Assembly: GCA_018644785.1 (NCBI GenBank) | Contig: JABGPV010000019.1 | Coordinates: forward strand, 1 to 32,898 | Direction of reading: 5' to 3' | Length of the DNA: 32,898 bases | DNA from: Deltaproteobacteria bacterium | Lineage (GTDB): Bacteria; Desulfobacterota; DSM-4660; Desulfatiglandales; Desulfatiglandaceae | Shown here: positions 1 through 8,301 of the stretch, piece by piece | Numbering within the stretch: the stretch's first letter is position 1 | Layout of the letters: every line of letters starts with the position of its first letter | Position numbers and translations under genes: made by a program | The notes under the pieces: model-generated | The model's input: only the letters and a program-made list of their open reading frames with translations | The model's database searches: none | What the model was told of the DNA's origin: nothing

Positions 1-661
1 GAATGAATTCCTTGAAGGTTTTTGGGCTCAGGAGATCCGCCGCCACACCGGGCTCCCTCAGGACGATGTAGTCACAGCCGGCTTCCTGGAGATATTTGCC
101 GATACCGATGATCATATCGCTCAATTTATCCAGAGTCTCACCCACCTTTTCCTTCTGCTTGAAAACACCCTTCAGCATCACGTCAAGTTCCAGAATCTGG
201 CCGGCCTGTGTAAAGGGGCCAAGCTGCCAGCAACCGATGGGAAGCTCGGGGGCGTTCTCTTTGATGATTTTGATCGCTTCTTTCAGAATCGGTAGACGTC
301 CCTTCTCCCAGATCTTGTCCGGGACCACCACCTCGTCCATGTTAGACCATATTTTATTGGGAATGGTCGGGTAGAGGATATCCTCAGAGTCTTCATACAG
401 GCTGATGGTGTTACCCATGGCCTCTGACTCCATGGTCATATCGTAGGGAATTACCACACAGTCAAAATTCATCAGTTTTGCTGAATGGATTGCCGACCAG
501 GCCATCCGCTCCGCACTGGTATGAACCGTGGCAAAGTTAAAACCGGATTTTTCGATCCCCGGCATAACCACCATCCCCATTCCACTGAAAAATGGCATGG
601 TGTCTATGGGTTCTTTCTTCAGTAAACGCATTACCCTTTCCTTGGGTGTAAGCTCCGCCAT
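1..661 (-). CDS. MtaA/UroD-family corrinoid methyltransferase (3' end outside window)
   Basis: This is the N-terminal ~220 residues of a uroporphyrinogen-decarboxylase-superfamily protein of the MtaA/MtbA/CmuA branch. These enzymes usually move a methyl group between a corrinoid protein and a thiol or folate acceptor in the cytoplasm. The start ATG at 661 is preceded by a clear ribosome site (AAAGGAG, about 7 nt upstream). The opening MAELTPKERVMRLLKKEP and the stretch around GCWQLGPFTQAG are typical of the family. The Zn-binding HxC...C residues would lie in the missing C-terminal part, so catalysis cannot be judged. It follows the MtrH-like gene by 87 nt on the same strand, suggesting a shared operon. 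The second family member at 13578-14618 is complete. Family assignment is confident; the substrate is unknown. Confidence 0.85.
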   Translation of the reverse strand, partial: MAELTPKERVMRLLKKEPIDTMPFFSGMGMVVMPGIEKSGFNFATVHTSAERMAWSAIHSAKLMNFDCVVIPYDMTMESEAMGNTISLYEDSEDILYPTIPNKIWSNMDEVVVPDKIWEKGRLPILKEAIKIIKENAPELPIGCWQLGPFTQAGQILELDVMLKGVFKQKEKVGETLDKLSDMIIGIGKYLQEAGCDYIVLREPGVAADLLSPKTFKEFI

Positions 662-748
662 TATTGTACTCCTTTCAAAAATTGATTTGTCGCTTCTATG
701 TCATCATCTGTTTTAAGATTATTCACTCGCTGTTTTGATCATGCCTGA

Positions 749-1702
749 TTACTGCAAACCCTTCAGTTGTTCCACGAAATCCGGGAACAATTTGTATAAA
801 GGATGGGTCTCACATACGGGAAGCTGCTTGGTCTCGGCAAACATGGTGGTTGCCAGAAATGCCTCGGCTTCCGCCACTGCCGGCAGGATCCGAGTGGCGC
901 CGGCCATGGGGCCTGAAAAGATCATGTCGTGGTAATTGAATGCGGAAAGCGCTTCCAACGCCGCGTCTGTCGATGACCATCCCTTGAAATCCCACATTTC
1001 CTTAAAACGCTTCAAATCCATGTAGCTTCCGTTGCTGGGTGCGCTCGCGGTGGGAAATCCCCATTTTTCCTTGATCATCCTGTTGGCAACACCACAGAAG
1101 GCCGTGGCCGGTCCGTTCATGACGGAACTGTCCACAAAGATGCTTTCGAACTCGGCGCCCACTTTCTCGATGGCATCCAGAAGCTTCTGGGTGCCGGTCA
1201 CTCGACCGGAAGGCATCTGGTCTTCCTGATCAAAGGACACCAGAAGCACATGCTTGACGCCGATATCCGCAATCTCTTTAATCTCGGTTTCAAGATCCTG
1301 TTCCCAGACGGTCAGGCTGTTGTAAAACATCCTGTCCAGCAGGCCTTTTTCCGCACAATAGGCCGCCCCCTCCAGTTTGGGTTTCATGACCCAGGCGTCG
1401 ATGCAAAACGGCATGTCGCTTTTTGCCACCACAAAGTCGATGAAAGATTTAAACTCTTTGCCCGTGTTGGCGACAATATCCGCCATTCCGGGAACGCCGG
1501 TGTCTTCCGTATATTTGTCCTGGGTTTTCAAAAGCCATTCAGCCCGCTCTTCGTCAAAACCCTCTTTCCGTTTCCCGGTGAAGACCTTGTCTCCCTTCTG
1601 GAAAATAGAACTGACACACACACAAGGGTAATCCCCAGGTTGGCCACCAAACTTGACACCCCCTACCTCACACACTTTCTGCTCTGTGCTCAATTGAAAC
1701 AT
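749..1702 (-). CDS. MtrH-like methyltransferase (tetrahydromethanopterin/tetrahydrofolate S-methyltransferase subunit H family)
   Basis: A 317-residue protein matching the MtrH family over its full length: N-terminal FGGQPGDYPCVCVSSIF, then a TIM-barrel-like series of strands, GVKHVLLVSFDQED, SAPSNGSYMD and a GPMAGATR segment. In methanogens MtrH transfers methyl between the corrinoid of MtrA and tetrahydromethanopterin. Bacterial homologues such as MtgA of glycine betaine demethylation transfer methyl from a corrinoid protein to tetrahydrofolate. No other Mtr subunit is present, so the bacterial stand-alone role is more likely (inference). The start at 1702 has a strong ribosome site (AAGGAGGGAG). 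The gene sits upstream of the partial MtaA/UroD-like gene and downstream of a two-component system on the same strand, which may control it. No corrinoid-binding MtbC/MttC-like protein is visible in the window. Confidence 0.88.
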   Translation of the reverse strand: MFQLSTEQKVCEVGGVKFGGQPGDYPCVCVSSIFQKGDKVFTGKRKEGFDEERAEWLLKTQDKYTEDTGVPGMADIVANTGKEFKSFIDFVVAKSDMPFCIDAWVMKPKLEGAAYCAEKGLLDRMFYNSLTVWEQDLETEIKEIADIGVKHVLLVSFDQEDQMPSGRVTGTQKLLDAIEKVGAEFESIFVDSSVMNGPATAFCGVANRMIKEKWGFPTASAPSNGSYMDLKRFKEMWDFKGWSSTDAALEALSAFNYHDMIFSGPMAGATRILPAVAEAEAFLATTMFAETKQLPVCETHPLYKLFPDFVEQLKGLQ

Positions 1703-1920
1703 AACTCCCTCCTTGGTTAAATCTACCGATCAAACGGATAAAATATTGCCTTTTTTCTTTTCACCTTGATGACATGGATTTTTAACAAAGGGAGTAAATA
1801 ATTAAAATAGTCCAGGGGATTATTTTCTATCGTCTTTTGGATGATTTTTGTGGAGAATTAAGATGGTTTAAAGAGATGGGAAAAATTTGCAGATGAGGAT
1901 AGAGACCGTTGCCCGCCAAA
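1703..1920. other. Intergenic region upstream of the methyltransferase genes
   Basis: This AT-rich 218-bp gap lies between the response regulator and the MtrH-like gene and must hold the promoter of the methyltransferase genes if they are transcribed separately. I found no convincing sigma70 pair, sigma54 element, riboswitch or Rho-independent terminator on the minus strand. If the response regulator controls these genes its site is probably here, but I see no clear inverted repeat. Confidence 0.4.
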
Positions 1921-2583
1921 TCACAGATCCGGATCCACCAAACCCAATTGTATGGCAAAATGAACGAGCTTGACGGGTGAACCGATATTGAGTTTTTCCA
2001 TGATGTTCGCCCGGTGAGACTTTACCGTACTGATGCTCACAAACAGCATATCGGAGATCTGCCGGGTGGTGTGCCCTTCGGCAATGAGCTGGAAAACCTC
2101 CCGTTCCCTGTTGCTCAACCGTTTGTACCGTTCCGCACGGGAAGATCCCTTACGGGGTGAGAGATATGTGTCCACAAGCTTTTTGGATATGGAGGGACTC
2201 AGGAAAGTCTCGTCCTTCATGGCCGCGTGGATCGCGCTGATAATATCCCTTCCGCTGGCATCTTTTAAGAGATATCCTGACACGCCTGTTTCAAGTAATT
2301 CGTGGATATAGTGCTCATGGGCGTACATGGATAAAATCAGAATTTTGGTTTCCGGAAGTTGTTTTCTGATCCGCTTGGCTGCTTCGATGCCGTTCATGCG
2401 GGGCATGGCGATGTCCATGATCACAATGTCCGGCCGGAGGCTCAGGGCCTGTTCCACAGCGATATTGCCGTTGCTGGCCTCCCCTACGATTTTCAAATCG
2501 GCCTGTTCCTCAAGCAAACGGCCCAAACCCTGACGCACGATGGTATGATCATCCGCCAGCAGAATTTTGATGGTTTTCTTCAC
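1921..2583 (-). CDS. NarL/FixJ-type response regulator
   Basis: A 220-residue response regulator. The receiver domain occupies residues ~5-120, with the acidic pair D11-D12, phosphoacceptor D57 in VIMDIAMPRMNG, a conserved Thr/Ser-region near ILILSMY and Lys in YLLKDASG. A LuxR-type helix-turn-helix follows at ~150-215 (LSNREREVFQLIAEGHTTRQ). I chose the GTG at 2583 because GAGGAG lies 7 nt upstream and KKTIKILLADD begins the receiver fold. An upstream in-frame ATG at 2754 would only add sequence that overlaps the kinase gene. The gene overlaps the end of the histidine kinase gene by 35 nt, so the two are translationally coupled partners. The likely target is the methyltransferase operon just downstream (inference). 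Confidence 0.93.
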   Translation of the reverse strand: MKKTIKILLADDHTIVRQGLGRLLEEQADLKIVGEASNGNIAVEQALSLRPDIVIMDIAMPRMNGIEAAKRIRKQLPETKILILSMYAHEHYIHELLETGVSGYLLKDASGRDIISAIHAAMKDETFLSPSISKKLVDTYLSPRKGSSRAERYKRLSNREREVFQLIAEGHTTRQISDMLFVSISTVKSHRANIMEKLNIGSPVKLVHFAIQLGLVDPDL

Positions 2584-4843
2584 CGATGGACTCCTCGGAG
2601 TATGGGATTTCAATTCGAATTCGGGTTCCTTCACCCGGATTGCTGCGGAGTTGAAACGTTCCGCCCAGAAGGGATGTTCTTTCGCGCATTCCCAGCAGAC
2701 CCAGGCTCTGCTGATCCCTGCCGATGATCTGAGCGTTAAATCCGGTGCCGTCATCTTCAGCCATAAAAATGATTCTTGGGTAGCTTTTGACCATGGAGAG
2801 GCGGAAAGCCTCAGCGCCTGAGTGCTTCAGCGTATTGGTCATCGCCTCCTGGGAGAAGCGGTATAATACCGTTTCGATATCCCGGTCAAGACGCTCGTCG
2901 AACCCGACCATGCTGAAATCGATCTCCAACCCGCTGTGTTTTTCGATATCCGCAAAATATCGACCCAGGGCTGGCTCAAGGCCGAGATCGATCAACAGCG
3001 TGGGATGAAGATGAAAAGAGAGTCGACGAATTTCCGACGATGTACGATTGATCATTTTACGTATTTCACCGATCTCATATTGAAGATCTTCATCGCTGGC
3101 AGCCCGGTTTTCCTGCAACCGGTCCAACCCCAGCTTAACCGCCGTCAGAGACTGGCCCGTTTCATCATGCAGTTCCCTGGCAATTCGACGCCTTTCCTCC
3201 TCCTGGCTCTGGAAAAGTTTTCGGGTAAGATTCCTGAGGTCCCGCCGGTGGCGCCGGATGGTTTCCATCAAGCGGGCGTTTTCGATGGTGCCGCCCAGGA
3301 AATTGCCGAGGGATCCCAGAAGATGGATTTCATGACGCGCCAGATCCCGGCCCGTTGGAATGTCAAAACCGAAAAAGCCCACTCCCCTCCCCTTGAATGT
3401 AATTAAATAACAGTCGAGCCATGGGACTTTTTTCCCATCGGATGAATGGTAGGTCACGCGGAATGAGGGAAATGTGCGTTTGGGCGTCAGAACCGATTTA
3501 TTCCGAACAAGATGCTGTTCAAGACTTTTGTCCTTGAAAACAACCGGGTTCTCTTTTCCCCCATCAATTTCGGGCAGATTGAAACCCGTGCGCAGTTTGA
3601 CCCGCATCTCAGCGCGGTTGATCAGAAAAAGAGCACCGCTTTTGAGCCGGAGGGCTTTCAGGACATCCTGCAGCGTCGTTTCAAGGATGCGACCCAGATC
3701 CAGGGTGTTGTTCAACCCCACCGCAACCTTGTTCAATATGCTCAACTCCCGGTTCCGTTCCTTGATGACCTCCTCGGCCTTTTTTCGATGGGTGATGTCC
3801 TTGATAATCCCTTCGAATTCAATGGCGCCGGTTTCGCTGTTTTCATACCGGCGGCTGGAGATCAGCACGCGAAGTGGCGAACCGTCCCGTTTGACAAAGT
3901 CCACTTCATAATCCTTGACGAACCCTTCTCTGGTAATGATCTCCATGAATCTCTTGCGATCGTCAGGGTTTCGGTACAATCCCACAGCGGAAATCTGCCT
4001 GCGCAGTTCTTCCATGCTGCCGTAACCGAGCATCTCGAAACCGGCGGGATTCATTTCGACGAGACCCCCATCGGGGTTGCTGGTATAGATCATGTCATGG
4101 CTGCCTTCAAAAATCCGGCGGTATTTTCTTTCCCGCCTTGCAATTTCTTCCTGAAGACGTTTGTTTTCGGATATATCCTTGAAAATTTCAAGCCCCCCCG
4201 TAACACGACCGGTGCTGTCCTGAAATGCGGAAGTGGAACAGATAATGGGAACTTTCTTGCCCTCTATGTTGGTGATTTCATATTCCCGGTTATGGATATC
4301 GCACCCTTCGTCAACGGCCCTTTTGAGCGCACAATCCGACTCGCAAATGGAGTTCTTGAACACATCCTTGCAATACATCCCCACCGCATCATAAGCGGAA
4401 AAACCGGTAATTTTTTCCGCAGCGGGATTAAAAAAAGTGATCCGCCATTCCTGGTCCGTGGTAAAGAGGCCATCGGGAATCCGGTTCAATATTTCAACGA
4501 AGCTTTCCTCTTTCTGAAAAATCCTTTCGAGCGCATTGGCGTTGTAACGACGCTGCTGATCAGCGATGAAGTAATGTTGTCCCTTCGGGTGCTGTTCCCC
4601 TTTCTGCTTGAAATGCGAGCAGTTCAGACAGGAGGCCAGTTTCTGGAAAAAATCCTCCTCGATCATGTTGCTGCAGTGGGTTCGGGGAATGAGCCAGCAG
4701 TCCACATCCGGCTTTCCGCGGGCGGGACAGAGCACTTTAGGGCAGGAGAGATTCTCCCAGCAGGTCCCGGGGGTTTTTCCGTGATCGGGTTTGGGTTCAA
4801 TATCAATCAGATGATTTTCGAGCAACGAACTCACAGTACTCAT
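2549..4843 (-). CDS. Two-CW/PAS/PAS/GAF sensor histidine kinase (HisKA_3, NarX/DegS type)
   Basis: A predicted cytoplasmic sensor kinase of about 764 residues; I see no membrane segment. It opens with a Cys-rich two-CW module (CWENLSCPKVLCPARGK, later DCW, THC, LASCLNCSHFK), which could bind a metal or cluster. Two PAS domains follow (about residues 115-235 and 240-355), then a GAF-like domain (~370-545), the HisKA_3 dimerisation/phosphoacceptor helix with ARELHDETGQS (His near 559), and a HATPase domain with DDGTGFN and LGLLGMRER. It overlaps the V4R gene upstream by 41 nt and the response regulator downstream by 35 nt, so all are translationally coupled. The start is uncertain: ATG 4843 sits directly against its AAGGGGG ribosome site, while GTG 4834 is better spaced. 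The two V4R proteins may supply its ligand input (inference). Confidence 0.9.
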   Translation of the reverse strand: MSTVSSLLENHLIDIEPKPDHGKTPGTCWENLSCPKVLCPARGKPDVDCWLIPRTHCSNMIEEDFFQKLASCLNCSHFKQKGEQHPKGQHYFIADQQRRYNANALERIFQKEESFVEILNRIPDGLFTTDQEWRITFFNPAAEKITGFSAYDAVGMYCKDVFKNSICESDCALKRAVDEGCDIHNREYEITNIEGKKVPIICSTSAFQDSTGRVTGGLEIFKDISENKRLQEEIARRERKYRRIFEGSHDMIYTSNPDGGLVEMNPAGFEMLGYGSMEELRRQISAVGLYRNPDDRKRFMEIITREGFVKDYEVDFVKRDGSPLRVLISSRRYENSETGAIEFEGIIKDITHRKKAEEVIKERNRELSILNKVAVGLNNTLDLGRILETTLQDVLKALRLKSGALFLINRAEMRVKLRTGFNLPEIDGGKENPVVFKDKSLEQHLVRNKSVLTPKRTFPSFRVTYHSSDGKKVPWLDCYLITFKGRGVGFFGFDIPTGRDLARHEIHLLGSLGNFLGGTIENARLMETIRRHRRDLRNLTRKLFQSQEEERRRIARELHDETGQSLTAVKLGLDRLQENRAASDEDLQYEIGEIRKMINRTSSEIRRLSFHLHPTLLIDLGLEPALGRYFADIEKHSGLEIDFSMVGFDERLDRDIETVLYRFSQEAMTNTLKHSGAEAFRLSMVKSYPRIIFMAEDDGTGFNAQIIGRDQQSLGLLGMRERTSLLGGTFQLRSNPGEGTRIRIEIPYSEESIGEENHQNSAGG

Positions 4844-5402
4844 CCCCCTTGGCACGGCAGAGGTGTTCTTCGGCAGAAAAAGTGAAACACCCCTCCGGAT
4901 AGTCTTCACCATACAGCAGGTCCATGAGGGCGCCTGTCACACCCCTTAACATGTAACACTTTCCTGATGGGGCTTTTCCATACTGATCAAGGTAGCCGCT
5001 CGCCTCGTAAGAACCGCTGGCCTGAATAACAAGCGTTTCTTCGGGCACCAGCTTTTTCACCTTGAGGTCCCCCCAGCCGAAAGCAAAGGCCACAGCGGAA
5101 AAACCCTCAATCTGATCCTCTTTGCGATCAATCATGGGTTTAACGATCTCCTCCCATTCCCACGAGTTACGGACGCCTTGGAAAGTCGCATATCCACATT
5201 CCTGGGCAGCGCGAACCAGCAAGGTCTCAGCTTCGGATTGCCGTTCTTTGAGCATCTTTTCAAATTCATAGGACAGTTTGTTGTAATAATTGATGGGGAA
5301 AATGGAGAGGTATACGCCAAACAGGGGGATGATGCCCTTTGATTCCCGTATCTGACTTCCTTCCATCACCGCATGGATGATTTTGTTACCGTCGATGGTC
5401 AT
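4803..5402 (-). CDS. V4R-domain small-molecule sensor protein A
   Basis: A 199-residue soluble protein with a C-terminal V4R (4-vinyl reductase, XylR_N-like) domain. The diagnostic ending is FTFSAEEHLCRAKGDEYCEF, with the conserved Cys pair. V4R domains are usually ligand-binding regulators, known from XylR-type activators and BchJ. The N-terminal ~60 residues (IPLFGVYLSIFPINYYNKL) form the usual lead-in helix and strand region. It starts one base after the stop of the other V4R gene and overlaps the kinase gene by 41 nt, so the three are made together. It probably acts as a sensory subunit for the kinase, possibly sensing a methylated substrate or hydrophobic small molecule (inference). The function is not established from sequence. 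Confidence 0.8.
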   Translation of the reverse strand: MTIDGNKIIHAVMEGSQIRESKGIIPLFGVYLSIFPINYYNKLSYEFEKMLKERQSEAETLLVRAAQECGYATFQGVRNSWEWEEIVKPMIDRKEDQIEGFSAVAFAFGWGDLKVKKLVPEETLVIQASGSYEASGYLDQYGKAPSGKCYMLRGVTGALMDLLYGEDYPEGCFTFSAEEHLCRAKGDEYCEFVARKSSD

Positions 5403-5403
5403 A

Positions 5404-5928
5404 TTATCGCACCTTCACCACAAATACACATTCTTTCTTCCGCATCATTTTACACTGCCGTTCCTCCACAGCGTAATACCCCAAAGGGCGATCATAGATT
5501 GCCTCCAGGATACCGGCTATCCAGCCCCTTACAAAATGGCAGCCCGGCGTATCCCGCATTCCGTGTTTGGCCAGCCATCCTGTAACATGGTGGTTGGAAG
5601 GGCTCATGAACAGACCGCCTTCGGGTCCAACTTCCTGCAGGCGAATGATGCCCATCCCCGAATTTTGAAATACCAGGGCTGCCATTTCGAATTTCGATTT
5701 TTCCGTTTTAATGGACTTGTACTGACGGAGAATATTTGTGAAATTCTCAAAAATCGCTTCTTCCGCAGATTGGTACAGAAGACGGATCCCCTGTTTGCCC
5801 AAGGTCTCTTCCAGGGTTTTTTGCAGATTGATATGGTAGTGGTGGCAGTGCATGGCCACGGGCTGCCCTGAAAACTTAACCCGGTGGCCTTCTCTTCCGA
5901 GTTCTTTCTGCCAGTTGAGAGGGCGCAT
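5404..5928 (-). CDS. V4R-domain small-molecule sensor protein B with His/Cys-rich lead-in motif
   Basis: A 174-residue V4R-type protein, first gene of the minus-strand regulatory operon. ATG 5928 has a ribosome site (GGAAGG, about 6 nt upstream). The C-terminal part (GYYAVEERQCKMMRKKECVF) is the V4R signature with two Cys residues. Unlike its neighbour, it carries the compact motif MHCHHYH at residues ~25-31, followed by an amphipathic helix (NLQKTLEETLG). The density of His and Cys suggests a metal, heme or corrinoid contact, which would be notable next to methyltransferase genes; this is inference. The tandem pair (A and B) may form a heterodimer. The ligand is unknown. Confidence 0.78.
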   Translation of the reverse strand: MRPLNWQKELGREGHRVKFSGQPVAMHCHHYHINLQKTLEETLGKQGIRLLYQSAEEAIFENFTNILRQYKSIKTEKSKFEMAALVFQNSGMGIIRLQEVGPEGGLFMSPSNHHVTGWLAKHGMRDTPGCHFVRGWIAGILEAIYDRPLGYYAVEERQCKMMRKKECVFVVKVR

Positions 5929-6074
5929 GATTCACCTTCCTGAAAATTCCATAAATCCCTGCTTTCGCCAAGGGATCATTCCGGATGAAAAATTTCGATA
6001 CCTGCGATTTGAAAAGCAATGCTATTCTGAACCCTGGGTTACGTCAAACAAAAAAACCCCCACGACGTTCGGAA

Positions 6075-6103
6075 TTGACACTTTTCCACGCGCCGACTAT
6101 ATT
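6075..6103 (+). promoter_or_regulatory. Predicted sigma70-type promoter for the cobW-cbiMQO operon
   Basis: A perfect -35 hexamer TTGACA (6075-6080), a 17-nt spacer and -10 TATATT (6098-6103) lie about 40 nt upstream of the CobW start at 6142. This is the best sigma70 promoter seen in the window. No cobalamin riboswitch lies between it and the gene. Confidence 0.75.
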
Positions 6104-6141
6104 ACGAATGATCCTTGCCAATATTTAGCCAGAGGTAAAAC

Positions 6142-7095
6142 ATGAATAATGCTGAACATTCCGGAAACATTAAAAAAATCCCTATCCTCCTATTGTCGGG
6201 TTTTTTGGGGTCCGGAAAAACAACGTTGCTGAAACAGATTCTTTCCTGGGATTCGGATTTAACCGGGACCATTGTCATCGTCAATGAGTTCGGGGATGTG
6301 GGGATCGATGGATCATTGCTCAAGGATTCCGGTTCAGATGTGGTGGAGTTGACCAGCGGATGCATCTGTTGCACGCTCAGTGCCGACCTGCAACAATCCC
6401 TGGAAAAGATTTATGAACAACTCAACCCACAACGGATTCTCATTGAATCTTCCGGTTTGGCCGACCCCACCGCCATCACTTCGCTGTTGGACAGGGGAAC
6501 ATTAAGCCGACTTATGACCCTTCAGAAAGTCATCACCGTTCTAGACGCCGATCTCTGGGAGGCACGGGAGAATTTCGGAGCACTTTTTTTTAACCAGTTG
6601 GAGATGGCAAATGTCATTTTGCTGAACAAAATTGACATTCTCGCCGAAGACCAGGTCCCTCGATTTTTGGAAGAGATTCATACCGCCATACCCGGCTCCC
6701 AGGTGATTCCCACCGTTCACTGCCGGATTGATCCCGAAACACTCTTTTCAAAAAACAAACCCAAGGGTTTGGACATCAAACCCATGTCCTTCTACCTGAA
6801 GGAAAATAAACGCAAATCCGTCGATGCCACCGGTTATGTGACCTTCGTTTTTGAATCCGCTGTACCCCTGGATGAGAAATGCTTCAAACAGTTTACAGCT
6901 GAATTGCCATTTGAGATGTTTCGGATGAAAGGCCCCGTACGGTTTGAAGATCGGACCGTCATGGTCAATTTTGTCGGTGGGCGCGGGGATGAGTCCCCAT
7001 GGGAGGATAGCGCGAAAACCCAACTGGCCTTCATCGGCTGGAAGGTCGATCCCGAGGCCATATTGAAAAAAATCAAAAATTGTATTGTCAGTTAG
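6142..7095 (+). CDS. CobW/COG0523-family metal-chaperone GTPase (long form)
   Basis: A 317-residue G3E GTPase. It has Walker A GFLGSGKTT (residues ~19-27), VNEFGDVGID as switch region, the metal-binding CxCC motif in SGCICCTLS (~73-81), ESSGLADP, and the guanine-specificity NKID. The C-terminal CobW_C domain runs from ~205 (YVTFVFES) to FIGWKVDP. Family members deliver metals such as Zn, Co or Fe to client enzymes in the cytoplasm. This is the first gene after a strong promoter and lies 13 nt upstream of the cobalt-transporter gene cbiM, so cobalt or corrinoid handling is the natural guess. A role in zinc supply to the UroD-like methyltransferases is an alternative. All key motifs are intact. 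Confidence 0.92.
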   Translation: MNNAEHSGNIKKIPILLLSGFLGSGKTTLLKQILSWDSDLTGTIVIVNEFGDVGIDGSLLKDSGSDVVELTSGCICCTLSADLQQSLEKIYEQLNPQRILIESSGLADPTAITSLLDRGTLSRLMTLQKVITVLDADLWEARENFGALFFNQLEMANVILLNKIDILAEDQVPRFLEEIHTAIPGSQVIPTVHCRIDPETLFSKNKPKGLDIKPMSFYLKENKRKSVDATGYVTFVFESAVPLDEKCFKQFTAELPFEMFRMKGPVRFEDRTVMVNFVGGRGDESPWEDSAKTQLAFIGWKVDPEAILKKIKNCIVS

Positions 7096-7108
7096 CTGTA
7101 GGAAAAGA

Positions 7109-8182
7109 ATGCACATCACGGAAGGCATTATCACGGGAAGTGCTGCGGTCATCTATACGGTGGCGGGTGTCGCTCTGGTGGGGATTGGCACTTCCCGGAT
7201 GAAAAAATTCGTTCAGGATTTTCCTGAAAAGAAACCACTTCTGGGCATGGGCGCCGCATTGATATTTTTCATTTCTTTGATCCCCATACCGGCGTTCACC
7301 GGGACCTGCTCTCACCCCTGCGGCACGCCCCTGGTGGCCATCCTGCTGGGCCCCTGGATCGGCATTGCATTGACCGGTGTAAGCCTCCTGCTTCAAGCCG
7401 CTTTTTTCGCCCACGGCGGATTCGGTACCTGGGGGGCCAACGTGGTGGCGTTGGGATTTTTTGGCTGTGTGTTCGGATGGGGATCCTTCAAGCTGGCCCG
7501 TAAGCTGGGTCTTCCCCTGTGGGCAGCCGGTTTTGCGGGCGGTCTGATAGGTGACATCATGGTTTACATGGCTTCAGGACTGATCCTGGGAACGGTGCTA
7601 TCCACCGCACCCAGCCCGCAATTCACCATGACCGCATATGTGCTGGCCATCTACGCCGCCTATTTGCCGACCCAGCTGCCCATTGCCGTAGGGGAAATGT
7701 TGATCACGGGGATGGCCCTTCAGTATGCCTGCAACCAGAGGCCTGACGTCCTGGAGGAGTTGGGAATCATCCGAAGGGCAAAAACCGCCCGGTCTCGAAA
7801 TCTTCCGGTTCTTATTTTGTTGCCGGCTCTGGCGGCCTGGAGCCTCATGGCGCCTTCTGCCGGTTTGGCGCAAGACCGTAAAGGGCAAGTGCCGCCCGCG
7901 CAACCGGCCTTTTCAAATGAAGCTTCCGAAGGGAATGGAAGATTTGCCGGCATGGATGAGACCGTCAATGAAAAATTTGCGGAAGCAGCCGGGCGACCGG
8001 CCAGGGATCCCTATATCAATACTGAAGAGATGGGCGACCTGTGGAACTTCCTATTGCTCTCTGCCGGGGCCGTATGCGGATTCATCCTCGGCAGATGGTG
8101 GCACCTCCTCTGGGGGGACCGGAGAGAACGTGACCAGAATAAAAAACCCCCGCTGGAATCCATAGGCCATGGGTCGTCATGA
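7109..8182 (+). CDS. cbiM: CbiM cobalt transporter substrate-specificity component with CbiN-like C-terminal part
   Basis: A 357-residue ECF-type cobalt permease component. The ATG at 7109 is chosen over a TTG at 7085 because it gives Met-His-Ile (MHITEGIITG). The N-terminal Met1-His2 is the known metal-binding end of CbiM, and TAGGAAAAG precedes it. Residues ~1-215 hold the CbiM fold, with multiple membrane helices, TGTCSHPCGTPL and the GPWIG region. From ~225 to the end comes a CbiN-like tail: one helix (LILLPALAAWSLMAP), an extracytoplasmic loop with GMDETVNEKF, and a second helix (FLLLSAGAVCGFILGRWW). No separate CbiN gene is present, so this appears to be a CbiM-CbiN fusion. It works with the CbiQ-CbiO fusion downstream to import Co2+. 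Confidence 0.92.
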   Translation: MHITEGIITGSAAVIYTVAGVALVGIGTSRMKKFVQDFPEKKPLLGMGAALIFFISLIPIPAFTGTCSHPCGTPLVAILLGPWIGIALTGVSLLLQAAFFAHGGFGTWGANVVALGFFGCVFGWGSFKLARKLGLPLWAAGFAGGLIGDIMVYMASGLILGTVLSTAPSPQFTMTAYVLAIYAAYLPTQLPIAVGEMLITGMALQYACNQRPDVLEELGIIRRAKTARSRNLPVLILLPALAAWSLMAPSAGLAQDRKGQVPPAQPAFSNEASEGNGRFAGMDETVNEKFAEAAGRPARDPYINTEEMGDLWNFLLLSAGAVCGFILGRWWHLLWGDRRERDQNKKPPLESIGHGSS

Positions 8183-8200
8183 ACTAACGCGGCAAGCCGC

Positions 8201-8240
8201 AGTTTAAAGTTTAAAGTCTAAAGTTTAAAGTCTAAAGTTT
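8201..8240 (+). repeat. Short heptamer tandem repeat
   Basis: Five complete 7-bp units alternate aaagttt / aaagtct / aaagttt / aaagtct / aaagttt (8206-8240), preceded by a partial unit (8201-8205). The repeat fills much of the 119-bp gap between cbiM and cbiQO. There is no coding potential or hairpin. It may be a slippage-prone tract; no function is claimed. Confidence 0.9.
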
Positions 8241-8301
8241 CAGGTTTTTCAGTCAATGAACTTCTTGTTTTTTGTGACAGAAAACCAGGTGATAAGTGCT
8301 A

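Noticed and set aside
2584..2754. N-terminal extension of the response regulator to ATG 2754.
   Set aside because: The extension overlaps the kinase gene in another frame, and GTG 2583 has a good ribosome site directly before the receiver domain.
3512..4885. Long plus-strand open frame (457 codons).
   Set aside because: It is antisense to the histidine kinase gene, has no recognisable domains and lacks a ribosome site.
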